Below, piece by piece: positions 45,489 to 58,495 of a stretch of DNA of 64,000 bases. The notes beneath the pieces are model-generated. The model made no database searches. It was given only the letters and a program-made list of their open reading frames with translations, and was not told where the DNA came from. The DNA lies in assembly GCA_018287875.1 (NCBI GenBank), contig JAGVVL010000018.1, forward strand, positions 2,472,501 to 2,536,500, read 5' to 3'. Every line of letters starts with the position of its first letter. Positions within the stretch are counted from its first letter, which is position 1. The translations under genes and the position numbers were made by a program. The stretch comes from Nigrospora sphaerica (taxonomy: Eukaryota; Ascomycota; Sordariomycetes; Amphisphaeriales; Apiosporaceae).

Positions 45489-48400
45489 ATTTTACATGTG
45501 TCGTGTTTGTTTCTGCAGCGGCGAAGCAAGGAAAGAAAAGTCACGTCGGTGCCCGATCCTGCGTGTCCACACGGCCGAGCCGACTTCTACAGCACTTTGG
45601 CACTCTCAGATCCAGCCTCCGCTCCCTCCTCTGATATCCCTGGCGACTCCATCAGGAATCTTCATCCCCAGACCCTGTCGGCTTCAGCACCCCGCTTCTA
45701 CATGACCCTATGCCAGGGGAGGCCCTGCATGCCTGTTCGTAGACCCGGACAAATCCGTATCGCCGGTACTGCCTCTGCCTTTTCTTTTCTCGTTTAGTCC
45801 TCTGCGGCCTCTTGCCCAAGCTGTCAGAAGCGACCAGTGGGACTTGATGTGTACGCTTGGTTGTTTCTTTTCGTGGCCAGGGGATTGGGCTGAAGACCCT
45901 GCTGTTAGACAAATAGCGACTGGCTCCACTCCCACTTCCGCCATATGTTGATGATCACAACAGGCCCTTGCTGTCCAGCAACATGATATGATTTCAGTAC
46001 TTGTCCCCCAAGTCCTCGATACAGGAGTAGGCATGTGTGCCGCCGGCAATTAACAAGGCGTGAGTCAGCGCAATCTAGGGTGGTATTGTTGCAACGACAA
46101 AATGACCTTCACCTGGCCGCCGCGAGACTCCCGATATGTTGCTTTAGCATGATGGAGCGGTGTGGGGGGTTGGGGGGAGGGGGAAGGTGTCGCCAGGAAG
46201 TGTCGGAAAAAACTGCTATGTATGGCACTCGCTCAGGCAGACAACGGGGTTTACCCAGCTGTACTTAACTTAGATATAACCTATCATTTGCATCTGGGAA
46301 AGGCAATGATGACCTTGCAACGAACCCCTGTTCGAAGGGGGCCTTGGATGGCGGGTTGCGGTACTGCAGCCACGCGAAACTGGCAGCGCCCAAACTCATA
46401 TCCTGGGTGGCTAGATCTCCGATAAGCATCCTGGCTGCAATCAATACGATGGCAGCTGAACTTGCGTGCATTTCCACCGTAGGTCGGACACCACGATGGT
46501 GGGCATCGGTTCCGGGGACAAAGGGCGCAAGCAAAGGCGGGTTTCGGCGGTCCGGGAACTAACAAGGAGCCGGTCCTTTGTCCGGAGGTCCGCCGAGGCT
46601 GGCCTGTCGGCTGGCCCGGCGATGGAAACAATGGATTCGCAAGCGCAAGAATGGCGCAACCGTCGCGGTAGTTGCTCCGAGTGGCTGTGGGCAGCAAATT
46701 TGGCCAATCCACGACGGGAGCCAATTGGTTAGGACGATCTGCCGAGAGGCGAGGACGGCGCCCGCGGGAAGATGGGTCAGCTGGACTTTGGAAGCGCCGC
46801 GTGAGAGGCGTTTTCCTGCCCAGCTCCGGCTCGCTACCTTATGGGTACTGCTGCTGACTTGGACCCAGGGCCGCCCGCCACCCCCCCTTCTCGGGGATAA
46901 CATGAGTCCAGGCTCGCAAGCGGGAAGTACGTCGTCGCCATGGCCCTGCTGCATGGCTTGCAGAAAGGCCCCGGTTCCATGCAACGACTGGAGTTGAGCA
47001 GCATCGTGGGTGCCCCCTCCCCCTCTTCCCCCTCCCGTCTTGGGCCTAGGCTGGACAAGGAGGAGAAGGGCTGGCGTGATGATGACGCCCAGGGGACTGC
47101 CAGGTGGCCACGACATGGTTTGGGGCTCCACCCCCAGCCAACGGTCATGAAGCGGAAGCTACTCGTATCCCATCGCGGCCAGGTCGCGCTCGCTAAGAGG
47201 AGACGCAGATAACGGACGAGCCTGGATTGTCGACCAGCCAGCGGAATGTCACCTGAGCTCAACCTAGCAGCACTGGCCTGCTTTTGGTCCAGCTGTTGCG
47301 ACGTACCCGACGTATGGTGGAGTCCCTCAATGGCCGTGGGTGCAGCCATGGAGGATGGGCTAGGATGAGTGAAGTGAGGAGGAGGACGACGACGAAGAGG
47401 GAGGAAGTGGTGGGCATAGGGAAAGGAGCCCGCCGGACACGAGGTCGCCTGCTAATGCCGAATGCATCGCGGAGGTGCAGTTTCGTGGTGTCAATGCCTC
47501 TTTTCGCGCTCGTGGATTTTGCATCACCATTCACGGATCGATGGAGGCGGCAAATGACCTGAACCCCTTACCCCTGTCACGTACGAAAACCCATGCCGAC
47601 GTCGTAATCCTACTGGTGCCCCTCCCGGGCCTACGACGATGTTTACGCGGACTCGGCCGTGGCTTGTGCGCAGGAGCCTGCTGAGCCTACGTAAAAGCCT
47701 CCCGGAGGTCCAAAGCTTTCGCCCCGGCCCAAGGACTCCGACAAAACCTTAGGTGGTTTTGAATTGACGGCCACCTGTGGCCGCTGTCTGGCACAAAATG
47801 TCCGGGACAGGACGGACGGGACGCCACTGTCTCAGACACTCGGCCATCCCAGCCGTCGAAGCGCGGCTCCTATTTCGCGCTGTTCTAGAATTCGGCGCAG
47901 GCTTGTAGAACATCTAGAACACGTCCGTCAGTATCAGGAAGGCTTGGATACCCATGTTGAGAGGACGACGCAACGTCCTCGATGGAAGAGGACAGTTCCC
48001 ATACCGGCTGGTTCTTAGCTGGTGCGCGTACCGGATGGAGAGACCAGCCTAACCCTATCCATCCACCTTTATCTGCTCGGCGCCATCAACGCCTCGGGCC
48101 GGCGAGGTTCACCTAGGACCAGCCCCGGACCAGGCCGTGGTTGTCAGAGGACAGATAGAGTTACCAACCCCCTTTGGGTATTTGCTGCATGGAAGCTGAA
48201 CACCAAGTCTCGGCTGCTCGGTGGCCACGTCGGCAGATTTCCATTCAATCACGACGCTTCCCTGGCTACAAGTCACTTCCAATTGGGGGTCGGGGGGTTT
48301 TGGGGCGCCAAGCATCACGCCGAATTGGGCAGGCTGTGTACCCAGTGCCATGGGCGGAGTTGGACACTATCGGCCTCGCGATCCCTGCCAGGTGGACGAG

Positions 48401-49002
48401 CGCGAACACAGCGCCGTATCACCTAAACCGGATTGGGACGACCATGCCCAGAAACAGGGCCACACACAGCAACTGGCGGCGGGAGGAGGTTGTGCGCCCG
48501 GGGGCCAGAACGGATCGTGGTACTCAGGCTACAGTAACTCGACGAACCCGGGCGGTCGGACTTGAACCTGGCCGGGCACCCTGGGTTGAAAGGACCTCGC
48601 TGCCTGGGCAGCCGCCCCCCACCCCAATTCCTTGCCTGAGTCACCGCACTGGTTCCGTGGGGACCCGGGCAGCGGTACGCCAACAGAAGGACAGGGCGGC
48701 GAGAAATCGCGAGCGATTTGATTGCCAAAAACTGACAGGTCATGCTGCAAGCGCGCCGAAGGGGGAAGAGCCTCGCGGTCAATGGGCGGATACACAAGGA
48801 CAGGCAAACCAGAGACGGGCGGCATGCCCGAGGGTAACAGCCGGGTGATGTTCTTCTTACCGCCTCGTGTGGCCCTGCATTGGCACAGCGTGGCATGGGA
48901 CCACGGGAAGATGGGAGCGGAAGATAGGTGCGGGAAGAGCCTAAAACGGGAAGCGGGCGAACTGCATATGCGGATGCGGGGAATGCGTGCCTCAATCGGC
49001 TC

Positions 49003-49025
49003 GGAGGGGAGGGGAGGGGAGGGGA
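49003..49025. repeat. (GGGGA)n array
   Basis: Four GGGGA units in a row give four G-runs, sufficient for a G-quadruplex on this strand. Confidence 0.85.
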
Positions 49026-49280
49026 ACCGCAGGCTGGCGACAGTCGGGCCCAAGCAGAGGCGGCAGGGAAGCCGACAAGGGCGATGGAACCCGGAGGGCC
49101 AAAGGCGACGACGTATGGACGAGGATGGGGATGGGGAGGAGCTGGGACACGACCAGCCGCCGCGGCGAGCCAGCATTTGCTCGGCGAGTCGCCGAGCAGC
49201 GAGCCCCCCCCCCCCTCCTTGTATATACTGTGCAACAACCCCTGGTTGGTGATAGCAGATGTAGGTACCTAGCTGCCTAC

Positions 49281-49304
49281 GATGCGATGCGATGCGATGC
49301 GATG
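49281..49304. repeat. (GATGC)n pentanucleotide repeat
   Basis: Four complete GATGC units plus GATG. Confidence 0.95.
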
Positions 49305-49716
49305 AGGCTGCGATACGACGGCCCCTCCGTTGTGAGGGAGGAAGCCTGTCCCAATTCATACTTATGCACCGAGACCAGACAATGCAAGCACACACACGCA
49401 GGCATCAGCAGGCAGTACTATGCGATAGGATTCCCTCCCTTGCGAGCAGATATAGGAAAGTAAACATACATGTATGTACTAGTTCACCCACATACGGCAC
49501 CTGCAGCCCGTACCTACCTTTTTGACGAGGGCTCTTCGTTATCGTCCTCGGTCCTACATACTGCCAAGCACTCACATGAGCGTCATGCCCCATCGCACCG
49601 CACACATCCTTTTATAGTACCACAGCTGCCCGGGCGCATCTGATATAGGTACATGTCTGCACGTGCGATGGCATCCCATGTATGTACTTACGCAACAGGG
49701 CCTGGGCTTGGCCTGT

Positions 49717-49739
49717 CCATCCATCCATCCATCCATCCC
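49717..49739. repeat. (CCAT)n tetranucleotide repeat
   Basis: Five CCAT units. Related CCAT/GGAT arrays recur at about 55120-55165. Confidence 0.9.
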
Positions 49740-50468
49740 TTCTCCCTGCATACCACGATGGAGCATGAGGAGGATTGCAAGTGCACGCATGCCCTGCCGA
49801 GGCGCGGTGCGCCAGTCGGCGTCGTCTTGACGTCGAGAATCGACAGGCGGAGGGTGCAGGCCCGACGGACAAGCCGGATTGGGATGGATGGGCTGGACGG
49901 CGAGACGGCTCACTGACACTCCGTACACCCCCTCGGTTTGATGTGGAGGCCGTGCAGCCCATCCAGGACACGGGATCGCCCTCCATTGGCCGCACCAGCA
50001 GACCGCTCGTCTGGTGGTGGCCGGCAGGGAGAACGATAGGCCGCGCGCCCTGCAGCAGATAAATGAAGCGAACCCTATATCTTGGCCATGGGCGGCCTGT
50101 ATCTGCCACGGTCATTGCCGTCGTCCAGCCGCTGCCCGACGCGGTTGCGCCGATGGTTTGAAGGGGCTGGACGGCGAGAGGTTACCACCAAGAGCCCGGA
50201 GGTGCTTTGCTGCGCCTGCCCTGGCTTTCAGCTGCCGGCCGGGCCCCCGGACGCTGCATCGCGACACTGGGGACGGGGAGCGAGCGAGGGGAGGGGGCTA
50301 GGGGCACATGCGCAGGAAAGAAAAATACAGCCTGGTCGATGGGGGTGGCAGAAAAATACCCCAGTAATCAGAAGAATGCCGTGGGCTGCTGAGGCGTTTT
50401 CTTTGTTACCCCCCGATGGGGCCTGCACTAAAAGTGACTCAGTCCACCTTAATAGCCTCTCGCGCTCC

Positions 50469-50519
50469 CTTTTATATAGCTCCCCAGCTATCCTGCATAG
50501 GATATCGGTATATAAAAGG
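50469..50519. promoter_or_regulatory. Back-to-back TATA-like motifs around a small palindrome
   Basis: CTTTTATATAG at 50469-50479 is a TATA box on the minus strand, and TATATAAAAGG at 50509-50519 one on the plus strand; together they form an imperfect inverted repeat. Between them TATCCT and AGGATA (50489-50494 and 50499-50504) form a hairpin with a GCAT loop. The AT-richer island extends to about 50670. It could be a bidirectional core promoter or the end of a decayed element. Confidence 0.35.
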
Positions 50520-51146
50520 ACCACGCTGAAGAAACTGGGTATTTTTATCCGGAGACTATCAATAAGATAGGGTCAGTAACACCAGGCCGATATAGAGAGA
50601 GGTCTTAGTGACTGGGTGCTAATTGACAGTACACTGAGAACTTGATGTTTCAAGTGGAGCGAGTCACCTTTTTTTTTTGGCAGGCCCCGTGCCCCCCTTT
50701 ACCGGTCTCCAGCCAAATCCGTGCGGGCACTTCGATTCCCGCTTGCGTACCGCCGCTGTGGACCTACGATTGCACGCGGCATGGGAGACCCCAGCCAGAC
50801 AGGGCAGACGTGACCAATGAGACCGGCGAATCGACTCCCGCCTCTCTTCAGCCGATGGGCCGTTGGGAGACGGACGGGAACACTACCGCTACCAGCAGCA
50901 CCACCAAGACGGGCTGTGTCGTGCAGTGGAGCGAGCGACTACGACAACGTCGGAGAATCGTCATATTATGAGCACCCTCCATCGAGGTGCATGAGTCGGC
51001 CACGGTCCCTCGCCTCCTAATGGCTTCCGCAAACTCGGATACCACTCAGAGAGCGCCATGGGCCTCACTTCGCTTGCCCCGACCCTGCCAACCGACACTG
51101 CGCACTCTACCCCTCTCCAATGCCGTCTAAATCTCTTCGAGGTAGG

Positions 51147-51205
51147 CAAGGCGAGGGGCGAGGGGCGAGGGGCCAAGTGGGCAGGGAAGGGGAGGGGGGT
51201 GGGCA
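51147..51205. repeat. G-run array (GCGAGGG units)
   Basis: Three GCGAGGG(G) units are followed by GGGAAGGGGAGGGGGGTGGG. There are many G-runs on one strand and potential G-quadruplex. Confidence 0.8.
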
Positions 51206-52954
51206 AGGCAGGCGAGGCGGCCCTCTTACTCGCTTACTGGAATGGAACGGAGGCACAGCGATGCGGCAAAGCCGCTTCGCGTTGGCTTTGCGTTTGCGCG
51301 CTTCGTCACGCCTGCTGCTACTACTGCTGCTGCTGCCGCTGCCGTCGCCTCATCCCCCCCTTCCCCGCGCAAGCACGGGTTCTAGAGAAAACCCGGCTTA
51401 AGCCGCTGCAGCGAGCGAATCTCACGGATGGACGGATAGCGGAGGAGCATGGCGACGGATCAGGATGGGTGTGGCATGACATGCCGGGCTGCCAATCCGC
51501 GGGTGAGTCGCGTGGATGGGCCGTCGCCTTTTGTTGCCTTACCCTCCTCGCGTGGTTTTCAACCCAGGCCGCCGCCTCGTTGCGGGTACAAACGTGGTCG
51601 CTAGGGATGCCTGCAGGAATCCATGCTTCCTTCGACTGCTTCGAGAATCTGAGGAGCACACACGGGGCGGGCAAGGCGGGCACGCGAAGGGGGGAGGGTG
51701 GCCGCGGCCCAGCCAGCCAGATTGCCAGAATGGATGGGTGGTGGATGGATGGAAAACCCAGGCTCCCCAGAGAGGGTCCTTCCGGCCGAACTCTGTCCGC
51801 AGCCCAGCGGAAGGGCTGGCCCGTGACGTGCCGAGTTGCATGCTGTACGTACCGTGCCTTTTTTTCGTTTCCCGCCCGCCCGTAACCACGAACCGCCGAG
51901 CCGACGTACCTACTTCTTACGTAGAATGTATCGGGCGTATGTAGGCGCCACATGCGAGCACAGTATCGCGTACGTGTACGTGTACGCACTCAGCAAATAC
52001 TACGAATACACGGACGCTTCACCCACACTGATCGGCTTTCCGGTACATGCCGCCTGGCCGATGCTTTATTAACCTACCCTACCTACCTACTCGTACAGCA
52101 TTTTACCAGCCCGCGTATCGGGTAGGGCGAAACAAGGGATGTAGGCGCCGGGGCGTGATGCCTTATGTCATGTTTCCTCATCCCCATATGGAGGATGCCG
52201 GTTGCCCAACTGCCATGCCCCTCTGGCCAACCCGTCCAGCCCGCCTGCCCGGGGCAACAACCTTTCCATTGCATTTTGCGCGCGTTAGGCTCTCAGGTCG
52301 AAACCTACGGCCCTCGCGTCACGGCGAAGCTAGCGAGAGCGCCGAGAATGACCACATGATTAGCCTACCGACGGTGGTGTGAGGCATGATGCACCGGCAG
52401 TCGACGGGCAGCAGACGATGGCCTGCGGTTACGACAACCCGACCTCTCCCGTACGCTCTCTCCCACATGCATCCCCATCCTTCGTGCTCACACACCACCG
52501 ATACACCCGGGTACCCGCATCTACACAGAGATACGGACGACCTTGTCCCATATACACAGATGCACGCCGATACGCGCACACGCCCACGCACACGGCAAGC
52601 CGACCCTGTCCCGGGAATGGAGCACAGAAAGCCCGATAAGGCATGGGCGAGGTGAGCGACATTCGGCTGCGCCCAGTCCTGCAAGTACGTAGCGCAAAAA
52701 TTAGGTACTTACTGTCCGGGGCGTTTGGCAAACACTACCGAGTCCGAAACAGCCGTCTGCAACCCTCCGTTCAGTACCTCATCGGCCGACGGGACCTTGC
52801 ATGCTTTGTGTTGCCTTGCGATGCAACGGCGTGGACATCAGGTAGCCGTTAGCGGCCTTTCGGGCTTTCGTACACACACACACGAGAGCTCACACGCACA
52901 CGGACGCCCTCTACCCCTCTCCCTCTCTAGGCCTCTCTCACACCTTCACGGCCT

Positions 52955-53000
52955 CATCACTCACTCGCATTCACTCACCCACTCACTCACTTACTCACAC
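52955..53000. repeat. (ACTC)n tetranucleotide repeat, imperfect
   Basis: CACTCACTCGCATTCACTCA and further ACTC units run for about 45 bp. Confidence 0.85.
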
Positions 53001-55118
53001 CCACCCCCCCTCACCTCGTGGATTAGGCCGGGCGCGCGCTTTCCCATACGTCGCGTTTTCCTGTTGCGTGGGCCACCCTCTATCTCGTGGCCGTCAGGCC
53101 GTCTCGCGCGACGATGCGCTGCGCGCGGCGGGCGGGCGACTAGCGCGGCATCCAGTGAATGACGATGATCTCGAGACGACCACGATTGCCTTCTCATTGG
53201 ATCTGTCCGGCCTTGGTAGCGTCAACGGCGGCCCTGCCTCGGGGGGCCAAGCAGGCTGGGGCCGCCCAATCCGCGTTTCAACTCAGCGTTCAAGCACCCT
53301 AGCGGGTATCCTCACGCTATTCTGGCGCTACCAGTGCTGCACCCCACACAACTCAACGAGGAAAAAAGGTGAAAGCGGCCGAGACTGACGTGCTGGGCGT
53401 ACATGGCTGCTAGGGCTGGGCAACGGTACTTACGGGGTACGGCGCGCTTCCAGGAAAGCCCCCCCGGTCGTATTGTGGGCTGTCGAGGCGCTGCGCCGCC
53501 GGAGCTGTGGTCGTAGGACGAGCTCACCCATCAGGAAGGGGATAGAACCAAAAAGGTTCCGCCCGCAGTTCCATTCGCATGGGTCTCCCCCTCTCTGCAG
53601 ATACTGGCCGGGCTGTCCTTCTCCTTGCGGATAAGAGGCGAGGGAGTACCGGACGCGGCCGTCGGTCCCATGGGCATGGCCTGCTTGCACGCACGCGCCC
53701 CAGACAGCAGCCAGCCGATGCCGTCCAGCCCATTTCTCCTGCCACGTCTCTCCTGGCTGCCCGCGTTTGGGTCAACAGCCATGTTGCTGGCCCGCCGTGA
53801 CCCTCCATGCTCGGGTCGTCTCCGCTTCGCCAAGGGTAGCTAGTTGGGGAGCTGGAGAGGCAAGATCCGCCCCAGCGGCAGCGATGGGCAGACGCACTTG
53901 CGAGGTGTCCTCTTCCGAGGTAATACGTCGGTGCCGTGGCCAAAGTTCGGTGTCGGTAATCAACCGAACTCCTGAATCTACTGACTGGCCCCGACAAGGT
54001 CTTGTCTGCCAGCGGCCGCGGTCATGCCTGTTCGTCCTGCCTGTATTCGTGCGGCATCGTCATGACGGACTCGTCGGGTTCCGCCCTGGTCTGATGGGAG
54101 AGCCAGGTTAAGTTCGTCCGATGACCACTTCAGCGCACTTCCCAAGGAGTAGGTGCGTGCGTGCGTAGGTGTGTGCGTGCGCGGGCGTTGGCCAGGATAG
54201 GTGCATGTACTGCCAATCCGTCGTGGTTCCCGTGGTTGGGGGGCCTCCTCGTCGTTGTCGTCGTCGTTATCGTCTGGTACGCGGTCGGCGGCCCCGGGTT
54301 TTCCTCGACATGATCATAACACACAGGACCGCCCACGCTGCTCCCATGGTCGTACAGCCACCGACTATGGGATGCTAGGTTTCGGGCCATCCATTGCGCG
54401 CGCCCTAGGGATTCCGCAACCCGCACTTGTTAGCCCTGCGCAGCCCTCGCGTGGTTGCGACCGTACGGACTCTGCAAAGACAGAGCACGGTCAGTAAATA
54501 GTGCCCCAGTGGGCGCTTCATACAAATGGGGACAAGACAAGCAAGCCGGGCGCGAAGAAAGGTACTTCGTACATTAGTACCTAGGCGGACCTCACACTGG
54601 CTGGCTAGGTGAGTGTGACCGCAGATCAAGGTTTCGGTCTCGGGTACCCCCGTCGAGCCATGTCTTTGGGACAGGATCTGCTACAAATCCGTCACCATGC
54701 CCAATCCGTCCTTAGGCTTGGCCACGGGTAGCAAAAACGACGAAAGATCTTACGGAGCAGGCAAGCGACGAGGGATACGACGTAGCTCCTTGGGAAACAA
54801 GGAATGGGAGAATACACGGGCCCGCCAATAATCGGCAACGGAACAGCACCGGCAGCAGCACCGGCACAACAGTGCCTGAGGGGCGTAGGGCCAACCCAAC
54901 AAGCGGTGTGAGAACATACGGCTACATGACCTCGAGAGCCCGTCTAGATAAACCCCCGGAAAAAGAATGGCTGCGAGCCAGAGCCTTGGGACCGAAGCGG
55001 CAAGCCATCCGCTTTCGTCTAGGGAGCTGGGGGGGTGGGAGGGGGTGGGATCTGTCATCTGAGCCGAGAGCTTGAGCACGCGTGCTTTGCATGCAACTAG
55101 GTGTTGCGTGCGTGCGTC

Positions 55119-55175
55119 AAGGATGGAGAGGGATGGAGAGGGATGGATGGAAGGATGGATGGCTGGACGGACGGT
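55119..55175. repeat. GGATGGA/GAGGGATG minisatellite-like array
   Basis: Three GGATGGAGAG units are followed by GGATGGATGG and CGGACGGTCGG; the array is imperfect. Confidence 0.8.
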
Positions 55176-57436
55176 CGGTCGAGAGATGTTGCCAATGCCA
55201 TGCGACCGGGGTGCGACAAAAGTACTCTGCAACCTTCCCGAGGTACCACGACGGGGTAAAGCACGGTACTTCGCTTCACCTCTGCAGGGCTCCCTTTATC
55301 TCACCCTCCTCCCTTGGCCTCTCGGGCGACACGACCGGTCCCAGGTGGTTTTCTCACTAACTGGCAAAAGTACGCTCACAACTCATTGTCGGCAGCTGTG
55401 CTCAAGGCCAGTTGGGCAGGTAGACCTGTCACGATGGACAGGCATGTGGAAGGCGCGCGGTTGGTCCCCTATGCTGGGCTGCTGGTCGCCGGGCCCGTGT
55501 ATAAACACGGGCAGACGGTTGGTAGCCCCCAACAGTACGGGAAGAGTTTGGGCGAATAGGTACATTTATCCATTCATACCTCATGTGGCTGGTCTGGTGG
55601 GCCAAGACTTCGGCACGCGTGCGATGCCCACCCACACGCAATCCTGCCCGCTGCTATGTACTTTGGAAACCTCCTTCGGTGCACCCTGGCATCCATGGTG
55701 GCCAGGATATGAGCCCACCTCCTCATCCAGCCCGCCCTGCCGCTCAGGCTCATGTGTATTTAGGGATGGGGAGGCGTCGTCGGTACGGAGCAACATCGGA
55801 GGGGCAGGTACCGCGTACAGCCCCTCCCCCCAGCCCTGCCGGTACCGCCAAATCGAGAAGGGTTGCAATGGAAGCCCGGGATGTTTGGGTTGTTGTTCGT
55901 TTTCTTTTCCCCCGTTCCACCTCGTTCCAGCTCTCCTGCTTTCTACCCTACAGGGTCCAGCCCAGGGCACACAGGATGCAATACCCAAACAGTGAGAGAC
56001 CCAGGCGCAGACACGGGCAACATGGCAAGGAAAGCAAGCCCGTATAGGTTATATCTACTTAGGTACCTGGGTAAATGTGGCATGGGATGATACAGCCAGC
56101 CCTGGAGATGACAAGGAAAAGCAAAAGCAAATGCGTCGCCCGAGCCCAACCCCGCCGTGCCCACCAGGCGCAACGAACGGGCACCGGGGGAGCCACGTCG
56201 TCCACGCCCCTCCATCCGTCTCGATGAAACAATCTCGACCCGATAGACGCTCCCACCCCCTCCTTCTGCCCCCGTTGGCACCCGCCATGCGTTGGGGGGA
56301 TTCGCCTTGAGGCTGGATGAGTCCCGTTCGCATGGTGGATTGTCTGTAGTTACGCAATTCTCACCGGCACTTATGCAGCGAGCCCGATTAGTTCACCTGC
56401 GCCGTACACCGCCAAGCATTTGCCGTCAGCATCGAACCTCTCTCCCATCATGACCACCTTGCCGCTCTCGCCATCGACGTCGCCATCGCCACGCCCAGAT
56501 CACCCGCCCCTCGTAGCCTGCACACGCACAGCAGGGCCCGGCAGAGGCGAGGTGCACCGCAGCGGCCGCTAAAGCAGCCGGCAACCCCTGCGCAAGCATT
56601 GACTGACTTGACTCCCTCGGGGCCGTGCCTCCTGCCCCCTCCCCCTTCCTGCTGCGCTTCTTCCTCTTTCGCCTTCGCGCTGTGTGCCGGTGTCAGTGCC
56701 AGTGTGTCCCATCCCTTCCCTCCGGTCCCTCGGTTCCCCTTATTGAGGTGCCCGCCTGCTCGATCTTGCATCCACCCTGGTTGGCTGACTACCACCGTAC
56801 TGGCGCCCATCCATCGTCCCGTTCGTTCCCTTCTGTCTCTGCCTGCCTCTGTCTAGCGGATATGATGGCTGGATCCCACAGTGCCGTAGACCCATCCTCC
56901 CCGGCCCCCCAGCTACATAGCACACGCCGGCACTACTGCCCACGTCGTGAGACAGTTGGGTTGCGTGCCGAGCGTGCTCTGCGCGACCGTCTGAAGACGA
57001 AGCGCCCGCCTACCCGTCCGCCCGCCCGCGCTGGGAGGCCCCGTTGTAGACGGCGCGGCATTGCGGCAGAACTAGAAGCGCCGCGCGACTCAAGCAGAGG
57101 CCTGAGTCATTCTCGTCATGAAAGAAGCGGCGAGGTCTGTATTGCTGGCTTTTTGCTGGTGGTCTGGCCCCTTCCCCAAAGGTCCCCTGCCCAGGCCCGG
57201 CGCAAAGAAGCCGAACCCGTAGACTTCGGCACGGCTCGAGGGCGTCTGAAGGAAGAGTAAATGGCGTCTAAGTGAGACACCGGCAGCCCTTCGCCCATCA
57301 CCGCCCACGTAGCCCATCGTCACCTCTTGTGGCTTCCGTACCCCAGGTAAGAGGGCATTGGGGGACAGTCCCGAGGCCACGCGCGCGCATCGCCATTAGC
57401 TGTCTCGTTGCATCGCATCGTCTCTAGGACCACGGG

Positions 57437-57470
57437 CGCGCGCGCACACACACAGACACACACGTACAAA
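57437..57470. repeat. Alternating CG/CA tract
   Basis: GCGCGCGCGCACACACACAG then ACACACAC, an alternating purine-pyrimidine run. Confidence 0.85.
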
Positions 57471-58439
57471 CCCCAGTCGCCCCCCCCTCCTCGGCTGCTA
57501 CCACTGCTACCCGGGAAAGAGGAGACGGGCGCAGAAGCCAGCTGCAGTTGGCACTTCTCTCCGATCAAATCATTTTGGGGCTGCGGCCCGTCCTGCGGCC
57601 AGCCAAAGGTCCGTCCTGACGGGTTCCGGGATTAGGCGCGACTTGCCAGCCCCAGACTGCCCTGATTGGAACGAGATCCGCCAGTTCCCACAGCTGCACC
57701 ATCTATTTCCCTTGCGACGGTTACGTCTGGGAACCCGCCCGCCCTGGGACTTGGGAGGCACAGGCTGGGTACTTGGTGAGGTACATGCGCATGCGTTCTC
57801 CTGGGACTTATTAATTCGACGAACATCCTGCCGTCAGCTGCAGCAATCCCTACCGCCGCCCGCCGCCTGTACGACGGTACAACGGTACGCCGACGACGAC
57901 CGCATTACCCCTACTGCAAGACGGGCCACAGAGACGTACCCGTACCCGCCCTGGACTGCGGCTTAGAGGCACCTTCTGACATCTTCCCTCTATCATCTCC
58001 TCCTCGGCCGCTGGCCAATCCTCGCCCGCAATAAGCAAAGCTAGTTGCTCCGGCCCGTTGGCGAGTCATCCGCCTCGTGGTACTAGAACGCCTAGATCCC
58101 CAATTCCCCCTTCGCCCGCTGTCCTTTCCATCACCTATCCTTCGCGCAAGCAGATAGACCGACACCATTCAGCCCACCAGGGAACGGCGGCCGGTCGCGA
58201 AACTATCTCGCCGCCGCCGTCGTCGTTGGACCAAGACCCGCGCCTATTTGACGGCCCCCTCCAAGCCCGCCGCCGCCGCGCCCCCCCCAGACGAGGCGCT
58301 TCTGGCTGGCTGTGAGGCCCAAAGTGCGCGCCGGCCCCAGCTCACATAACCGCCATCTGATCAACAACGGTCGTTCGAACCCTCCCTCGTTTTGTGCGTC
58401 GCCATTCCCATAGCCGTTGGGAAGTCTCCGGTGTGTGTA

Positions 58440-58495
58440 GCCACCGAGCGAGCCACACACATACACACACGCACACACTGGACACACGCGCGCAC
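58440..58495. repeat. CA/CG-rich alternating tract
   Basis: Imperfect CACACA, TACACAC and CGCGCG units over about 55 bp, about 1.45 kb upstream of the regulator start at 59947. Confidence 0.8.

Noticed and set aside
48556..48580. Perfect B-box-like GGTTCAAGTCC on the minus strand
   Set aside because: T-stem flanks do not pair and no A box lies upstream; not a tRNA.
48423..49395. Two long overlapping minus-strand frames (271 and 288 codons)
   Set aside because: Mutually overlapping, low-complexity, cross a GGGGA array; no homology recognised.
55072..55995. 307-codon plus-strand open frame
   Set aside because: Begins in a GGATGGA minisatellite and has no recognisable domain or codon pattern distinct from its shadows.
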